From positions 1-64,000 of the forward strand of contig NZ_RXYB01000016.1 in assembly GCF_008086615.1 (NCBI RefSeq): 64,000 bases of DNA, in the 5' to 3' direction. Of the stretch, positions 1 to 7,857 are shown piece after piece (positions within the stretch are counted from its first letter, which is position 1; the number at the start of each line of letters is the position of its first letter). A program made the translations under genes and the position numbers. The stretch is from Acetobacterium tundrae. GTDB lineage: Bacteria > Bacillota > Clostridia > Eubacteriales > Eubacteriaceae. The notes beneath the pieces are model-generated. The model was not told where the DNA came from, did not search any database, and worked only from the letters and a program-made list of their open reading frames with translations.

Positions 1-856
1 CAGCCGTATAGGCCTGAATTCCGTCGTCCAGCTGGTCCGTTCCCGCCGCCAGGGTCTGGGCTCCGATATTCAACTGGGCCGAACCGCTTTTAAGGGTGCT
101 GAGGCCGGTATTGAAATCAGAGAATTTCGAAGCAAACTGCGCGGTTCCGGACTGCAGGGTCTGGGATCCGTCGGCCAGGGTTTGGGTTCCATCCGCCAGC
201 GTCTGAGTGCCATCCGCCAGGGTCTGCGAACCATTCGCCACGGTCTGGGATCCGTCTGCCAACGTCTGGGACCCGTCCACCAACTGGGACGATCCATCCG
301 ACAGCTGGGTCAGCCCGTCATTCAAGGTTTCCAATTGTCCGGGAACTTCGGCCACCTGATCCGTTAAATGATTGACAATTTCCGCCGATATATTCTCTCT
401 GAGACTTGTTTCCATTTGCAGGACGGCCCGGCTTAAAATCTGGCTGGCCAGATAATTGCGCTTTTCATTGGCCGAGAACGTAATGGTTGCCGTCTGTTTG
501 GTTTTATCGGCCGCCGAAGCGATATCGCTGGAAAAATTACTGGGAATACTAATCATTGCATAGTATTTTGTTCCCTCCGTATTGATGGTGGCATCTGTTT
601 CATTGGTGACAATATAATCAAATGAACCGTCATCCTTTAATTGATCAACAAATTCATTCCCCAGATTTCGCTGTTCATTATTAATGAGGGCCCCTGAATC
701 ATTGTTGACAACCGCAATGGGTAAACCTTCAAGTTTTGAATAAGGATCCCAAAAGGCACTGAGATAGAAATAACTATACATAAGAGGTATGATGATAACC
801 CCGATAATGACAGCGATCCGTTGAATATTCCGTTTAGTCATACTTTTTTTGTTCAT
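1..856 (-). CDS. YhgE/Pip-family membrane protein, 3' end outside window
   Basis: Partial gene; the ATG is at 854-856 behind an AGGAG ribosome site and the reading frame runs off the left edge. The product starts with a basic stretch and one hydrophobic segment (about residues 13-31), then an extracytoplasmic part with 'AVVNNDSGA' and 'YYAMISIPSNFS', both typical of the YhgE/Pip (phage infection protein) N-terminal domain. From about residue 178 it becomes a run of heptads with the pattern L-x-D-G-[ST]-Q-T. In the family this middle part is an extracellular coiled region, and several more membrane helices follow at the C terminus, here missing. Known relatives act in phage adsorption or secretion (for example YhgE near type VII loci); the substrate here is unknown. 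Family assignment is fairly sure, function is not. Confidence 0.8.
   Translation of the reverse strand, partial: MNKKSMTKRNIQRIAVIIGVIIIPLMYSYFYLSAFWDPYSKLEGLPIAVVNNDSGALINNEQRNLGNEFVDQLKDDGSFDYIVTNETDATINTEGTKYYAMISIPSNFSSDIASAADKTKQTATITFSANEKRNYLASQILSRAVLQMETSLRENISAEIVNHLTDQVAEVPGQLETLNDGLTQLSDGSSQLVDGSQTLADGSQTVANGSQTLADGTQTLADGTQTLADGSQTLQSGTAQFASKFSDFNTGLSTLKSGSAQLNIGAQTLAAGTDQLDDGIQAYTA
137..325 (-). repeat. 21-bp tandem repeats encoding nine heptads in the YhgE-like protein
   Basis: Nine consecutive 7-residue units, each close to L-A-D-G-S-Q-T, are encoded by near-identical 21-nt units. The middle six are the most alike (LVDGSQT, LADGSQT, VANGSQT, LADGTQT twice, LADGSQT). The repeats create open but meaningless reading frames on both strands. 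Such runs can change in copy number by slippage. Confidence 0.85.
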
Positions 857-884
857 AACCGACTCCTTTTCTTTTGCTTCATGC

Positions 885-927
885 AGTATAGCACTCTGTA
901 TTATCATTGTAATTAGACTATTAGTCT
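885..927 (-). promoter_or_regulatory. Candidate promoter and palindromic operator for the YhgE-like gene
   Basis: On the minus strand TTACAA (907-912) and TATACT (885-890) are 16 nt apart, a reasonable sigma-A promoter about 30 nt upstream of the start codon. Just upstream of the -35 lies the palindrome AGACT-ATT-AGTCT (915-927), a possible repressor site. No regulator gene is visible beside it. Confidence 0.4.
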
Positions 928-1061
928 CCAATGTCTGATAATACGACAAAATCTTTCAATTGTCTATGTACAAAAGCATCATTCAGAAAGGTAGTCGTTT
1001 TCATTTGAATCGCTATTTTTCGCAAACAAAATAGATGCCGGTACTCATCAGTTTGCAACAT

Positions 1062-1094
1062 AAAAAAAGACCACTTCTGCTTTAGAAATGATCT
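1062..1094 (-). terminator. Intrinsic terminator after the first thioredoxin gene
   Basis: On the minus strand an 11-bp stem (arms 1084-1094 and 1068-1078, two G-U pairs) with a 5-nt loop is followed by seven T residues. Confidence 0.75.
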
Positions 1095-1116
1095 CAATTT
1101 GATTGCCTAATTTTAT

Positions 1117-1437
1117 TTATCCTGCATAATAGTTTAACTTATCCACCAAAACATTTTTAGATTGAAGACCAACAATGGTTTCAACAACTTGGCCATCTTT
1201 AAATATCTTCATTGTCGGAACACTCATTACCTTGTATTCTTTAGCGAGTGCCTGACTCTGATCAATATCAACTTTAACTATCTGCACTTTATCCTTTAAC
1301 AAAACGGATACTTCTTCTAAAACTGGGGCGAGTGCTTTGCAGGGTCCACACCATGTCGCAAAAAAATCAACCAATATTACACCTTTACTGTTTAGTACCA
1401 ATTCATTAAATCCATTTTGATCTATTACTTTTGCCAT
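1117..1437 (-). CDS. trxA: Thioredoxin
   Basis: A 106-residue thioredoxin with the classic active site WCGPCK at about residues 29-34, the conserved cis-proline context 'MSVPTMKIF' and the C-terminal 'G' turn before the last helix. It reduces disulfides in cytoplasmic proteins using electrons from thioredoxin reductase. The start follows a good AGGAG site. It is the first of two thioredoxin genes in this window (the other at 7858-8184); they share the active site and 'VMS[VI]PT' but differ elsewhere. It lies 18 nt downstream of the flavoprotein gene on the same strand and is followed by a terminator, so the two are probably co-transcribed. Confidence 0.95.
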   Translation of the reverse strand: MAKVIDQNGFNELVLNSKGVILVDFFATWCGPCKALAPVLEEVSVLLKDKVQIVKVDIDQSQALAKEYKVMSVPTMKIFKDGQVVETIVGLQSKNVLVDKLNYYAG

Positions 1438-1455
1438 CGTCTTTTTCTCCTTTAA

Positions 1456-2031
1456 TTAATTCTCGTTATCAGCAACGATTTCGTTAACTTTTTCACCAAT
1501 TTTCTGAAGGCTTTCCAACCCATTTTTATTTTCTAATACACTGACTTCATCAGTATGGGAAAACTTAACATATCCAATTTCTTCACAATTTAGGTATTTT
1601 TTATACCATTCAAGCGTGTTTTCCATTGCCTGAAATTGTCGTGGATAATGTGGTGCACCACCAACGCCAATCACCACCAACTTCTTCTTTTTTATAATTG
1701 AACGATCTTTCAGATTGTACAACATTTGGGTGCGATCAATCAGTGCTTTTATTTTAGACGGGAATGCGCTAAAATAAATAGGACTTGCAATAATCAATAA
1801 ATCGCAAGTTTCTATTCTTTTATAGACATCTGGCATCGCATCATCTTTGATGATACATTCTCCCTGGTGCTCCACACAATAATCACAGGCCTTACAAGGT
1901 TCGATTTTTATTTTATTAACATTATATAGATGTAATTCATAATCAGCATCAATTTGTTTTAAAAAAAAGTCCAATGCTTTTTGGGTATTATGACCGTTTC
2001 GATGACTTCCCATTATTGCTACAATTTCCAT
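1456..2031 (-). CDS. NAD(P)H-dependent FMN reductase-like iron-sulfur flavoprotein
   Basis: Flavodoxin-fold protein of 191 residues. The N terminus 'IMGSHRNGHNT' is the phosphate-binding loop of the FMN_red/iron-sulfur flavoprotein family. A cysteine cluster 'CKACDYCVEHQGEC' near residue 47 matches the compact Cys motif of archaeal and clostridial Isf proteins, so an Fe-S cluster beside FMN is possible. 'IIASPIYFSAFPSKIKALIDR' is the second flavin-contacting segment. I prefer the ATG at 2031, which has AAGGG about 9 nt upstream, over the ATG at 2052 with no clear ribosome site. Likely a redox or quinone/flavin reductase; it is paired with the thioredoxin downstream. The physiological partner is unknown. 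Confidence 0.8.
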   Translation of the reverse strand: MEIVAIMGSHRNGHNTQKALDFFLKQIDADYELHLYNVNKIKIEPCKACDYCVEHQGECIIKDDAMPDVYKRIETCDLLIIASPIYFSAFPSKIKALIDRTQMLYNLKDRSIIKKKKLVVIGVGGAPHYPRQFQAMENTLEWYKKYLNCEEIGYVKFSHTDEVSVLENKNGLESLQKIGEKVNEIVADNEN

Positions 2032-2159
2032 TTCGTTTTTCCCTTCTTTCATTAATCCTATACTATTTAAAAAGTATTATACCCGATTTACGATCATAAT
2101 AACAATAACATTATTTCCTCATTTGACATATTCAGCTAATAAATTCTCCTTTTCAAAAA

Positions 2160-2198
2160 ATAAAAAAACCGAAGCTGTGTGAAAGCATTCGGTTTTTT
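2160..2198 (-). terminator. Bidirectional terminator
   Basis: A stem of about 12 bp (left arm 2165-2176, right arm 2184-2196 with one bulged base) flanked by A and T runs. It ends the membrane-protein gene at 2270-2764 and could also work on the other strand. Confidence 0.75.
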
Positions 2199-2269
2199 CT
2201 AAAAACTTTGAAAGAGGGTAACTTGTTATAACTAAATAATACTCTATTAAGCTTAAGTCTTCCTTAAAG

Positions 2270-2764
2270 CTATCTTATTTTGACTAGTTTTTTTAAAGAA
2301 TCATAGAAATTTCCCGAACATTGTATTTTTATCGAGCAAATTTTTCCTTGTCCTTCATAGAGAACAGTATATTTTCGTTTTCCTTCAATATTTGTCAAGG
2401 TGAAGTTTTGTTTTGTACCTTCGACTTTTACGACATCTTCTATTGGGAGTATTTTTTTTATATCATTGATTCTAATTTCTGAAACTGTTTTTTTAAAGAA
2501 TACTATTTTTCGATCAATGATTAATCGATCGTGGGTAAGTACCATTTCAAAACTTGTAGTAACATAACGCAATGATAATAAAAACAAAATAATCATCACA
2601 ACCAAACAAACAATGCCTATAATTGTTTTTAACTGATAATCCGCTACGTTGTTGATAACCCGGTTATAGAAAAATGTATAACCAACAAGAACCAGCATCA
2701 TTATTATTAATGTGGGGATACTAATTTGTTTACTCTCCAGAATTTCACGTGCTTTAACTGACAT
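2270..2764 (-). CDS. Small two-helix membrane protein with PH-like C-terminal part, unknown function
   Basis: A 164-residue protein I do not recognise by name. Two hydrophobic helices lie at about residues 15-33 and 45-66. The rest is a beta-rich cytoplasmic part ('VLTHDRLIIDRKIVFFKKTVSEIRINDIKKI') that resembles bacterial PH domains (bPH) by pattern: a short strand, a basic loop, then I-x-x-I-K-x-I. The start has a GGAGG site immediately upstream. It is monocistronic, with its own terminator downstream and the rubredoxin terminator upstream. The bPH reading is from sequence pattern only and no function should be transferred. Confidence 0.7.
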   Translation of the reverse strand: MSVKAREILESKQISIPTLIIMMLVLVGYTFFYNRVINNVADYQLKTIIGIVCLVVMIILFLLSLRYVTTSFEMVLTHDRLIIDRKIVFFKKTVSEIRINDIKKILPIEDVVKVEGTKQNFTLTNIEGKRKYTVLYEGQGKICSIKIQCSGNFYDSLKKLVKIR

Positions 2765-2801
2765 AACTCCTCCATTATTCTATATTGAATTTCATTATAC
2801 C

Positions 2802-2853
2802 TCAATGATCCCATAAAAAAAAGAGCTTAAGCCCTTTTTTATGGGATCATTGA
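2802..2853 (-). terminator. Rubredoxin terminator embedded in a long palindrome
   Basis: Almost perfect inverted repeat: about 19 nt (2802-2820) repeated in reverse at 2832-2853, enclosing the terminator core with its T run. The long arms make it unusually stable for a simple terminator. Confidence 0.8.
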
Positions 2854-2859
2854 CTGGAT

Positions 2860-3021
2860 TTAATCTTCTAATGAAAAGTCATCTTTATCTACACCACACA
2901 ATGGACAAATCCAATCATCCGGCAGATCTTCAAAGGCTGTTCCTGGATTAATTTCATTATCTGGATCCCCAAGTTTCGGATCATACATGTAGCCACAGAT
3001 ATCACATACATATTTTTGCAT
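2860..3021 (-). CDS. Rubredoxin
   Basis: A 53-residue rubredoxin. The four iron ligands are in '[12 protein letters not shown]' (residues 6 and 9) and '[15 protein letters not shown]' (residues 39 and 42), the standard CxxC...CPxCG arrangement with the usual spacing. It is a one-electron carrier in the cytoplasm of anaerobes, often delivering electrons to oxygen- or peroxide-reducing flavoproteins (rubrerythrin, FprA) or lactate and other dehydrogenases. The ATG is preceded by GGAGG. It has its own terminator and sits between a membrane protein and a ferredoxin, with no obvious partner gene next to it. Confidence 0.97.
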   Translation of the reverse strand: MQKYVCDICGYMYDPKLGDPDNEINPGTAFEDLPDDWICPLCGVDKDDFSLED

Positions 3022-3142
3022 TCTTTCCTCCAGCAGATATTCATAATATCTAAATTTCTTTCTTCTATTCTTCTAATTTATATACCCAGATGATTTTCAT
3101 TCTAACACAATTATTTTGAAAAACTTAGCATCAAAACTCTCA

Positions 3143-3201
3143 TAGCAAAGTTAAAGGCACCTTTTAGATTTCTCTAAAAGGCGCCTTTTTTAACTTTGCT
3201 A
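3143..3201 (-). terminator. Ferredoxin terminator in a long palindrome
   Basis: Inverted repeat spanning 59 nt with a 6-nt loop; the arms are about 26 nt with few mismatches. The minus-strand core ends in a T run just after the ferredoxin stop codon. Confidence 0.8.
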
Positions 3202-3202
3202 A

Positions 3203-3370
3203 CTATTCCTGGACAATTGCTTCTACTGGACATTGTTCTGCACATGTACCGCATTCGGTACATTTATCTGCATCAATAACGTAGATATCGCCTTCAGAAA
3301 TTGCTTCTGACGGACACTCATCCGCGCATGAGCCACAAGCAATACATTCATCTGTAATTCTATAAGCCAT
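3203..3370 (-). CDS. 2x[4Fe-4S] ferredoxin
   Basis: A 55-residue clostridial-type ferredoxin with two CxxCxxCxxxCP motifs: 'CIACGSCADECP' at residues 9-20 and 'CTECGTCAEQCP' at 37-48. Each binds one [4Fe-4S] cluster, with the fourth ligand of each cluster supplied by the other motif. It is a low-potential electron carrier for hydrogenases, pyruvate:ferredoxin oxidoreductase or the Rnf complex in acetogens. The ATG at 3368-3370 follows AAAGGAGGGA. It is a single gene with its own terminator. Confidence 0.97.
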   Translation of the reverse strand: MAYRITDECIACGSCADECPSEAISEGDIYVIDADKCTECGTCAEQCPVEAIVQE

Positions 3371-3429
3371 CGAAAATCCCTCCTTTTAGCATTTACAACA
3401 TATTTATTATATCCTTTTTTGTATTGAAA

Positions 3430-4278
3430 TCAAGATGATTCTTTGTCTTTTTTGACTTTTTCGTATTTTTTTACTTCGATTTCCTCTAAAAGATATTTTT
3501 TTACCTCAGTTTCATCTTTATTAACCTGTATTTTAACGAAAACGGTTTCTTGAAGTATGCTTAGCTTAAATACTTCGCCTTCTCCGTCTGCAGTAATAAC
3601 TTTTTGTCCGACCTTTGGCAATTTCTTGGAAACCGTTTCATAAAATTCTTGCTCATAGGTTAAACAGCATAACAGACGTCCGCAAATGCCTGAAATTTTT
3701 GTGGAATTCAAAGATAAGTTTTGCTCTTTGGCCATCTTTATAGATACCGGCGTAAAGTCGCCTAACCATTGGGCACAGCAGGTAGTCCGACCGCAGACCC
3801 CTAATCCTTTAAAGATTTTTGCTTCATCACGAACACCTATTTGTCTAAGCTCAATTCGAACCTTGAATATCGATGCCAGGTCTTTCACCAGCTCTCTAAA
3901 ATCGACTCGTCCTTCCGCAGTAAAATAAAATATCGCTTTTTTTTGGTCAAATGTGTATTCCACATCGATCAGTTTCATTTCCAGCTTATGTTTTTTTGCC
4001 TTTGTGATGAAAATTTCTCTTGCATCAACTTCATTCCGCTTAAGTTTTTCATATTCAAGGGTATCTTTTTCTGTGGCCTTGCGAATAACCGGTTTTACCG
4101 GTGCTACAATCTCTTCATCATCGACTTCTCTTGCTGTTAAAGCGATTTCTCCATATTCAATTCCTCTGACCGTTTCAACGATAACCGGATCAAACTGATT
4201 AAACACAATATCTAATGGATCGAAGTAATATATTTTTCCAACCTTTTTAAATCGTACACCGACGACTGATTTTCCCAT
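3430..4278 (-). CDS. ricT: RicT/YaaT, PSP1-domain regulator of RNA processing
   Basis: A 282-residue PSP1 C-terminal family protein. Key segments are 'EYGEIALTAREVDDEEIV' near residue 40, 'YTFDQKKAIFYFTAEGRVDFRELVKDLAS' and the cysteine-rich 'LGVCGRTTCCAQWL' and 'ISGICGRLLCCLTYEQ', which in B. subtilis RicT (YaaT) help bind [4Fe-4S] clusters of the RicA-RicF-RicT (Y-complex). That complex assists RNase Y mRNA maturation and affects sporulation, competence and biofilm. The gene follows holB by 5 nt, the same order as in many Firmicutes (tmk-...-holB-ricT). The start is ATG at 4276-4278. Confidence 0.92.
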   Translation of the reverse strand: MGKSVVGVRFKKVGKIYYFDPLDIVFNQFDPVIVETVRGIEYGEIALTAREVDDEEIVAPVKPVIRKATEKDTLEYEKLKRNEVDAREIFITKAKKHKLEMKLIDVEYTFDQKKAIFYFTAEGRVDFRELVKDLASIFKVRIELRQIGVRDEAKIFKGLGVCGRTTCCAQWLGDFTPVSIKMAKEQNLSLNSTKISGICGRLLCCLTYEQEFYETVSKKLPKVGQKVITADGEGEVFKLSILQETVFVKIQVNKDETEVKKYLLEEIEVKKYEKVKKDKESS

Positions 4279-4283
4279 TGGAT

Positions 4284-5270
4284 TTATCCTTTCTGAATTT
4301 TCATTATCTTAATGAAACACTTTTCCCATTGCAATCTTAAGTTAACATTATATTGTATTGTCGCCATCATTTCAAATAATGTTTTAATAATGGCTATATT
4401 TTTTTCATTTTGAAGTATTTTATGAAACTCAATCTGTATTTTATTTGGTTTTGCCTCGCCTGGCAGCGGATGTCCTTCCAGCAGAAGGCCTACTTCATAA
4501 AACCAATTAATTAAAAACTCAAGTATCCCCTGGCTGGTTATTTTATCCTTTGACAAGGCTTCTGCTAAAGAAAAAACTTTAATCTCATTCCCTCTCAAAA
4601 GGCTGTAAATCTCTCTGAGATAATGGATTCTTTCTTCTCGTATCTCACGGTTGGTTAAAAGATAATATGCCATCCCCGGGGAACCCCCGGCAGAAAGAGC
4701 CGCTTCACTAATTGCCTGCTCGTCAAACTCCGTTTCTTGCTGAAAAATTTTTTCGATTTCTTCACTCGCAAGCGGCTGAAAATGATAACTTTGACAGCGG
4801 GACCGAATCGTTGGCAAGAGCGATTGAGGATGGCTGGTTAAAAGGATAAAGATATTATAACTCAACGGTTCTTCCAGCGACTTTAGCAGACTATTCTGGG
4901 CTTCCGGCGTCATTGTTTCTGCGCCATCAATAATTACAATGCGCCAATTTCCAGAGTAGGGTTTAACCGACAAATCGCTGATCATTTCCCGAATCTGGTT
5001 AATCTTAATGCTGACCTCTCCGGTTTTAGGCGTAATCACATTCACATCCGGATGATTTTCGTGATCAATCTGAATACATACCGGGCAATGCCCACACGGT
5101 TTCTTTTCAGTATCTAAACAAAGAAGCGCTTTGGCAAATTCTTTAGCGGCTTTCTTCTTTCCAATCCCATCCATTCCGGAAAAAAGATAGGCATGGCCAA
5201 CCGCGCCTCCAGCTATTTCTTTTTCTAGATGGTTTGTAATGGTTTGATGTCCAACTATTTTTTCAAACAT
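4284..5270 (-). CDS. holB: DNA polymerase III delta' subunit
   Basis: A 328-residue clamp-loader AAA+ protein. The N terminus has 'GMDGIGKKKAAKEFAKALLC', a degenerate P-loop (GxxGxGKK), as expected for delta', which does not hydrolyse ATP. A zinc module follows: cysteines in 'CLDTEKKPCGHCPVCIQ' at about residues 52-66. 'NSLLKSLEEP' and the sensor/arginine-finger motif 'SRCQSYHF' are also present. It works with DnaX and delta to load the beta clamp (DnaN, encoded at 42471-43583). It lies between the DUF2007 gene and ricT with short spacers, so it is probably one operon. Confidence 0.93.
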   Translation of the reverse strand: MFEKIVGHQTITNHLEKEIAGGAVGHAYLFSGMDGIGKKKAAKEFAKALLCLDTEKKPCGHCPVCIQIDHENHPDVNVITPKTGEVSIKINQIREMISDLSVKPYSGNWRIVIIDGAETMTPEAQNSLLKSLEEPLSYNIFILLTSHPQSLLPTIRSRCQSYHFQPLASEEIEKIFQQETEFDEQAISEAALSAGGSPGMAYYLLTNREIREERIHYLREIYSLLRGNEIKVFSLAEALSKDKITSQGILEFLINWFYEVGLLLEGHPLPGEAKPNKIQIEFHKILQNEKNIAIIKTLFEMMATIQYNVNLRLQWEKCFIKIMKIQKG

Positions 5271-5294
5271 TATTTTTCCCCCAATTAAACCTAC

Positions 5295-5603
5295 TTAATT
5301 AGGCTTGTTTTTTTCCTCATCCTCTTCGTCGCCATTCTGTGCCAGCTCTAATTCTTCATCCAATTCAGCATTAAATTTTTCATAATCCAGTAGCATCGCC
5401 GCTTCGTCATAGTCGCTATCTCTTACAAATACTTCAATATGTGCCGGGGTAAAATTTCCCATAAAAATACTTCGGAGCGGTCCACCAAACCCTTTTTCTT
5501 TGGTAATCACCGGAATGCCATTGACACTTAGATAATTTTTTAGCAAAAGAAATTCAATATCAGTGGCGGCCATCGTTAAATATATATATTGATCTTCAAT
5601 CAT
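5295..5603 (-). CDS. DUF2007-family small protein
   Basis: A 102-residue protein whose first about 75 residues match the DUF2007 'putative signal transducing protein' pattern: 'EFLLLKNYLSVNGIPVITKEKGFGG' followed by 'AHIEVFVRDSDYDEAAMLLD'. The fold is a small ferredoxin-like domain related to GlnB by proposal only. The tail is strongly acidic (about 20 of the last 27 residues are D, E, N or Q). It overlaps the tmk gene by 8 nt and precedes holB by 24 nt, so it is translated with the replication-linked operon. Its function is unknown. Confidence 0.8.
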   Translation of the reverse strand: MIEDQYIYLTMAATDIEFLLLKNYLSVNGIPVITKEKGFGGPLRSIFMGNFTPAHIEVFVRDSDYDEAAMLLDYEKFNAELDEELELAQNGDEEDEEKNKPN

Positions 5604-6300
5604 TTGATTGACTCTCCTTTGTCTTTATACAATTCCAAATTTCTTCATGAATACTTTCAATGCTTCTTAATTTTCCCTGGTGAACACAGTTAATTTCTGT
5701 CCATCCATATTCATGAACCAAGGCCAAGGCGCTTTTATATGAATCCCTTAAATGCTCAGGACTTTTCTCATGAATATCTTTTTCCTGTTTTCCGGTTATT
5801 TTATTGTTACGATTTTTCATCAACTCTTCATTAATTTCCGGAGGAATGTTTAAAAAGAAAACCTGATCCGGAATGGGTAACCCATAGAGGTTAAATTCAT
5901 AATCCCAGAGCCAATCGAGAAATTTTTTCCGCTCTTTTTCATCGCGAATTTTACCAGCCTGATGAACCATATTTGAGGTTGTATATCGATCAGCCAATAC
6001 CGTGCCACCCTGGTTTAAAAAATCCTCACCGTCTTCTTTGTAAGACGCGTATCGGTCAGCTGCATAAAAAGTCGATGCGATATAAGGACTTACCGTACTG
6101 GGATCTGCTCCAAAGGCCCCACTTAAGTACAATTTTACCATGGCTGAGGATTCTTTGTCATATCTTGGATAAGAAACCGTCATGACTGTTTCTCCCTGTT
6201 TCACCAACCGATCATAGAGCAATTTGGTTTGAGTTTCCTTGCCGCTGCCATCCACCCCTTCAATGACCATAAGCTGGCCTTTATGTTTTTTATGATTCAT
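5596..6300 (-). CDS. tmk: Thymidylate kinase
   Basis: Phosphorylates dTMP to dTDP with ATP. The P-loop is 'EGVDGSGKETQT', the DR-motif is 'LADRYTTSNMVHQ', and 'SYPRYDKESSAMVKLYLSGAFG' covers the dTMP-binding part. At 234 residues it is slightly longer than E. coli or B. subtilis Tmk (about 210). The ATG at 6300 is preceded by AAGGGAG and overlaps the decarboxylase stop codon by 11 nt, which is better than an upstream start at 6345. Order decarboxylase-tmk-...-holB-ricT is the standard Firmicutes layout (yaaO-tmk-yaaQ-yaaR-holB-yaaT), with DUF2007 here in place of yaaQ/yaaR. Confidence 0.9.
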   Translation of the reverse strand: MNHKKHKGQLMVIEGVDGSGKETQTKLLYDRLVKQGETVMTVSYPRYDKESSAMVKLYLSGAFGADPSTVSPYIASTFYAADRYASYKEDGEDFLNQGGTVLADRYTTSNMVHQAGKIRDEKERKKFLDWLWDYEFNLYGLPIPDQVFFLNIPPEINEELMKNRNNKITGKQEKDIHEKSPEHLRDSYKSALALVHEYGWTEINCVHQGKLRSIESIHEEIWNCIKTKESQSND

Positions 6301-7738
6301 GAATTGCTCCCTTTTCTTTAAGTAATAAAAGTTCCCGATTCCCATCGATTCCCACCACCGCCACGCCTTGATCCAATAAGTGGCTTAAATAGGCCAGTAT
6401 TTCCGGTGTCATTCTGCTCCCCGGCAGCAATACCGGTATTCCCGGGGGATAGGGAATAATAAACGCTGCTACTAAACGTCCTTGGGCATCTTGTAAGGAT
6501 TCTCTTTCCGTAGCATCAGAAGTGAGTGCTTCCCATAAGGAAACTTCCGTTTTTATCGATTCGGTCAACCGATTTTCTTGAGCTTGACCATTCTTCTTTC
6601 CAACCGGTCTTCCGGTAAAATCGCGAAGCTTAATCTTATCATTCAACTCCCAAACGGCTTGAGTTAAACGCTCTAAATCTTCTGATGTGGTCCCCATCCC
6701 GGTCATGGCCAATACATCATCATCACCTGACATTTCACATTGTATGCCATATTCTTCTGAAAGCAACGTTTCTACTTGTTCTCCTGATATTCCCTGAGTA
6801 TGAAAGAGCCATTTGCTGCGGTCATAACCGGTGTCTGATTCCACTTCATCATATAACGTGATCGGAGCACTTTTTTCCTGATTTTGACAGAATCTCCGAT
6901 GCGCTTGAATGATGCTTTCAAATACGGCTTCCCCTTTTTCACAGGCCATATCCACCGCTTCTTCAACAGAAATCATTAAGGGATAGCTGGGGGATGAGCT
7001 TTGCAGTAAAGCAAGGAATGATTTTATCCGCTGCCGATTAATCCGTTCTCCTTTGAAATGGATCAAAGCGCTTTGGGTAAACGATCCTAAAATTTTATGG
7101 GTACTTTGAATCACCACATCAGCTCCTGCTGTTATCGCATCCATAGGCAGCTTGTTATTAAAATGCAAATGCGCGCCATGAGCCTCATCCACAATCAGAA
7201 ATTTCCCCTTCCTATGAAGCAACTCGGCGATGGCCTTTACGTCACTCGTTGTTCCATAATAAGTTGGATTGGTTAGAACCATCCCTGCTATTTTCGAATT
7301 TTCTGACAGTGCTTTTTTTACACTTTCCAGCTCTATTTTTTGTGCAAAGCCCATATCCTTTTGAATTTTCGGATTGATAAAAACTCCTTCAATTCGGCCT
7401 AAAGCCAAGGCTCCAAATACTGATCGATGACAATTTACCGGCACCAGAAGTTGATCTCCGGATACACACGCTCCCAAAATGGCGCTGTGTATCCCCGTGG
7501 TCGTTCCATTTATTAAAATTGCAGCTTCATCACTGTTATAGATTTTTGCTAATTTCCTTTGTACAGTTCCAATCACACCATGGACATCATGAAGATTGTC
7601 TGCACCCGGAATTTCGGTGATATCATAGGCATAAAAATCGAAGTCTCCCCCTCGTCCTTTATGTCCCGGCATGTAAAAGCGCCGCTTATTCTTTTTATTT
7701 ATTTTTTCCAGTTCTTTTTTCAATATACTTTTGTTCAT
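6290..7738 (-). CDS. Orn/Lys/Arg decarboxylase (YaaO type)
   Basis: A 482-residue PLP enzyme of the group III amino-acid decarboxylases without the N-terminal wing domain. 'INGTTTGIHSAILGAC' holds the PLP phosphate-binding part, 'VDEAHGAHLHF' the ring-stacking Asp-Glu-Ala-His motif, and 'QSTHKILGSFTQSA' the Schiff-base lysine. 'PYPPGIPVLLPG' is the conserved C-terminal signature. It decarboxylates lysine, arginine or ornithine to the matching polyamine; the exact substrate cannot be read from sequence. It is the first gene of the tmk/holB/ricT operon and is divergent from trxA at 7858. Confidence 0.88.
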   Translation of the reverse strand: MNKSILKKELEKINKKNKRRFYMPGHKGRGGDFDFYAYDITEIPGADNLHDVHGVIGTVQRKLAKIYNSDEAAILINGTTTGIHSAILGACVSGDQLLVPVNCHRSVFGALALGRIEGVFINPKIQKDMGFAQKIELESVKKALSENSKIAGMVLTNPTYYGTTSDVKAIAELLHRKGKFLIVDEAHGAHLHFNNKLPMDAITAGADVVIQSTHKILGSFTQSALIHFKGERINRQRIKSFLALLQSSSPSYPLMISVEEAVDMACEKGEAVFESIIQAHRRFCQNQEKSAPITLYDEVESDTGYDRSKWLFHTQGISGEQVETLLSEEYGIQCEMSGDDDVLAMTGMGTTSEDLERLTQAVWELNDKIKLRDFTGRPVGKKNGQAQENRLTESIKTEVSLWEALTSDATERESLQDAQGRLVAAFIIPYPPGIPVLLPGSRMTPEILAYLSHLLDQGVAVVGIDGNRELLLLKEKGAIHES

Positions 7739-7793
7739 TTCTCTATTTTAACACAAAGGCTTTCTTTTAATAGCAGAAATTTATCTTTTATCC

Positions 7794-7822
7794 TTTTATC
7801 TTTACCAGAATTATTATATAAT
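7794..7822 (+). promoter_or_regulatory. Promoter of trxA
   Basis: A consensus TATAAT at 7817-7822 lies about 36 nt upstream of the trxA start, followed by a TAAGGAG ribosome site. The matching -35 (TTTTAT, 7794-7799, spacing 17) is weak. Confidence 0.5.
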
Positions 7823-7857
7823 ATGTGAGCAAATACAATTTATAAGGAGTAATAAAA

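Noticed and set aside
137-325. Possible CRISPR or minisatellite array
   Set aside because: Units abut with no spacers and keep a protein frame, so they are coding heptads.
70-367. Two open frames (minus 70-297, plus 182-367) inside the YhgE-like repeats
   Set aside because: They arise from the 21-bp repeats in other frames; the true frame encodes the heptads and continues to a proper start at 856.
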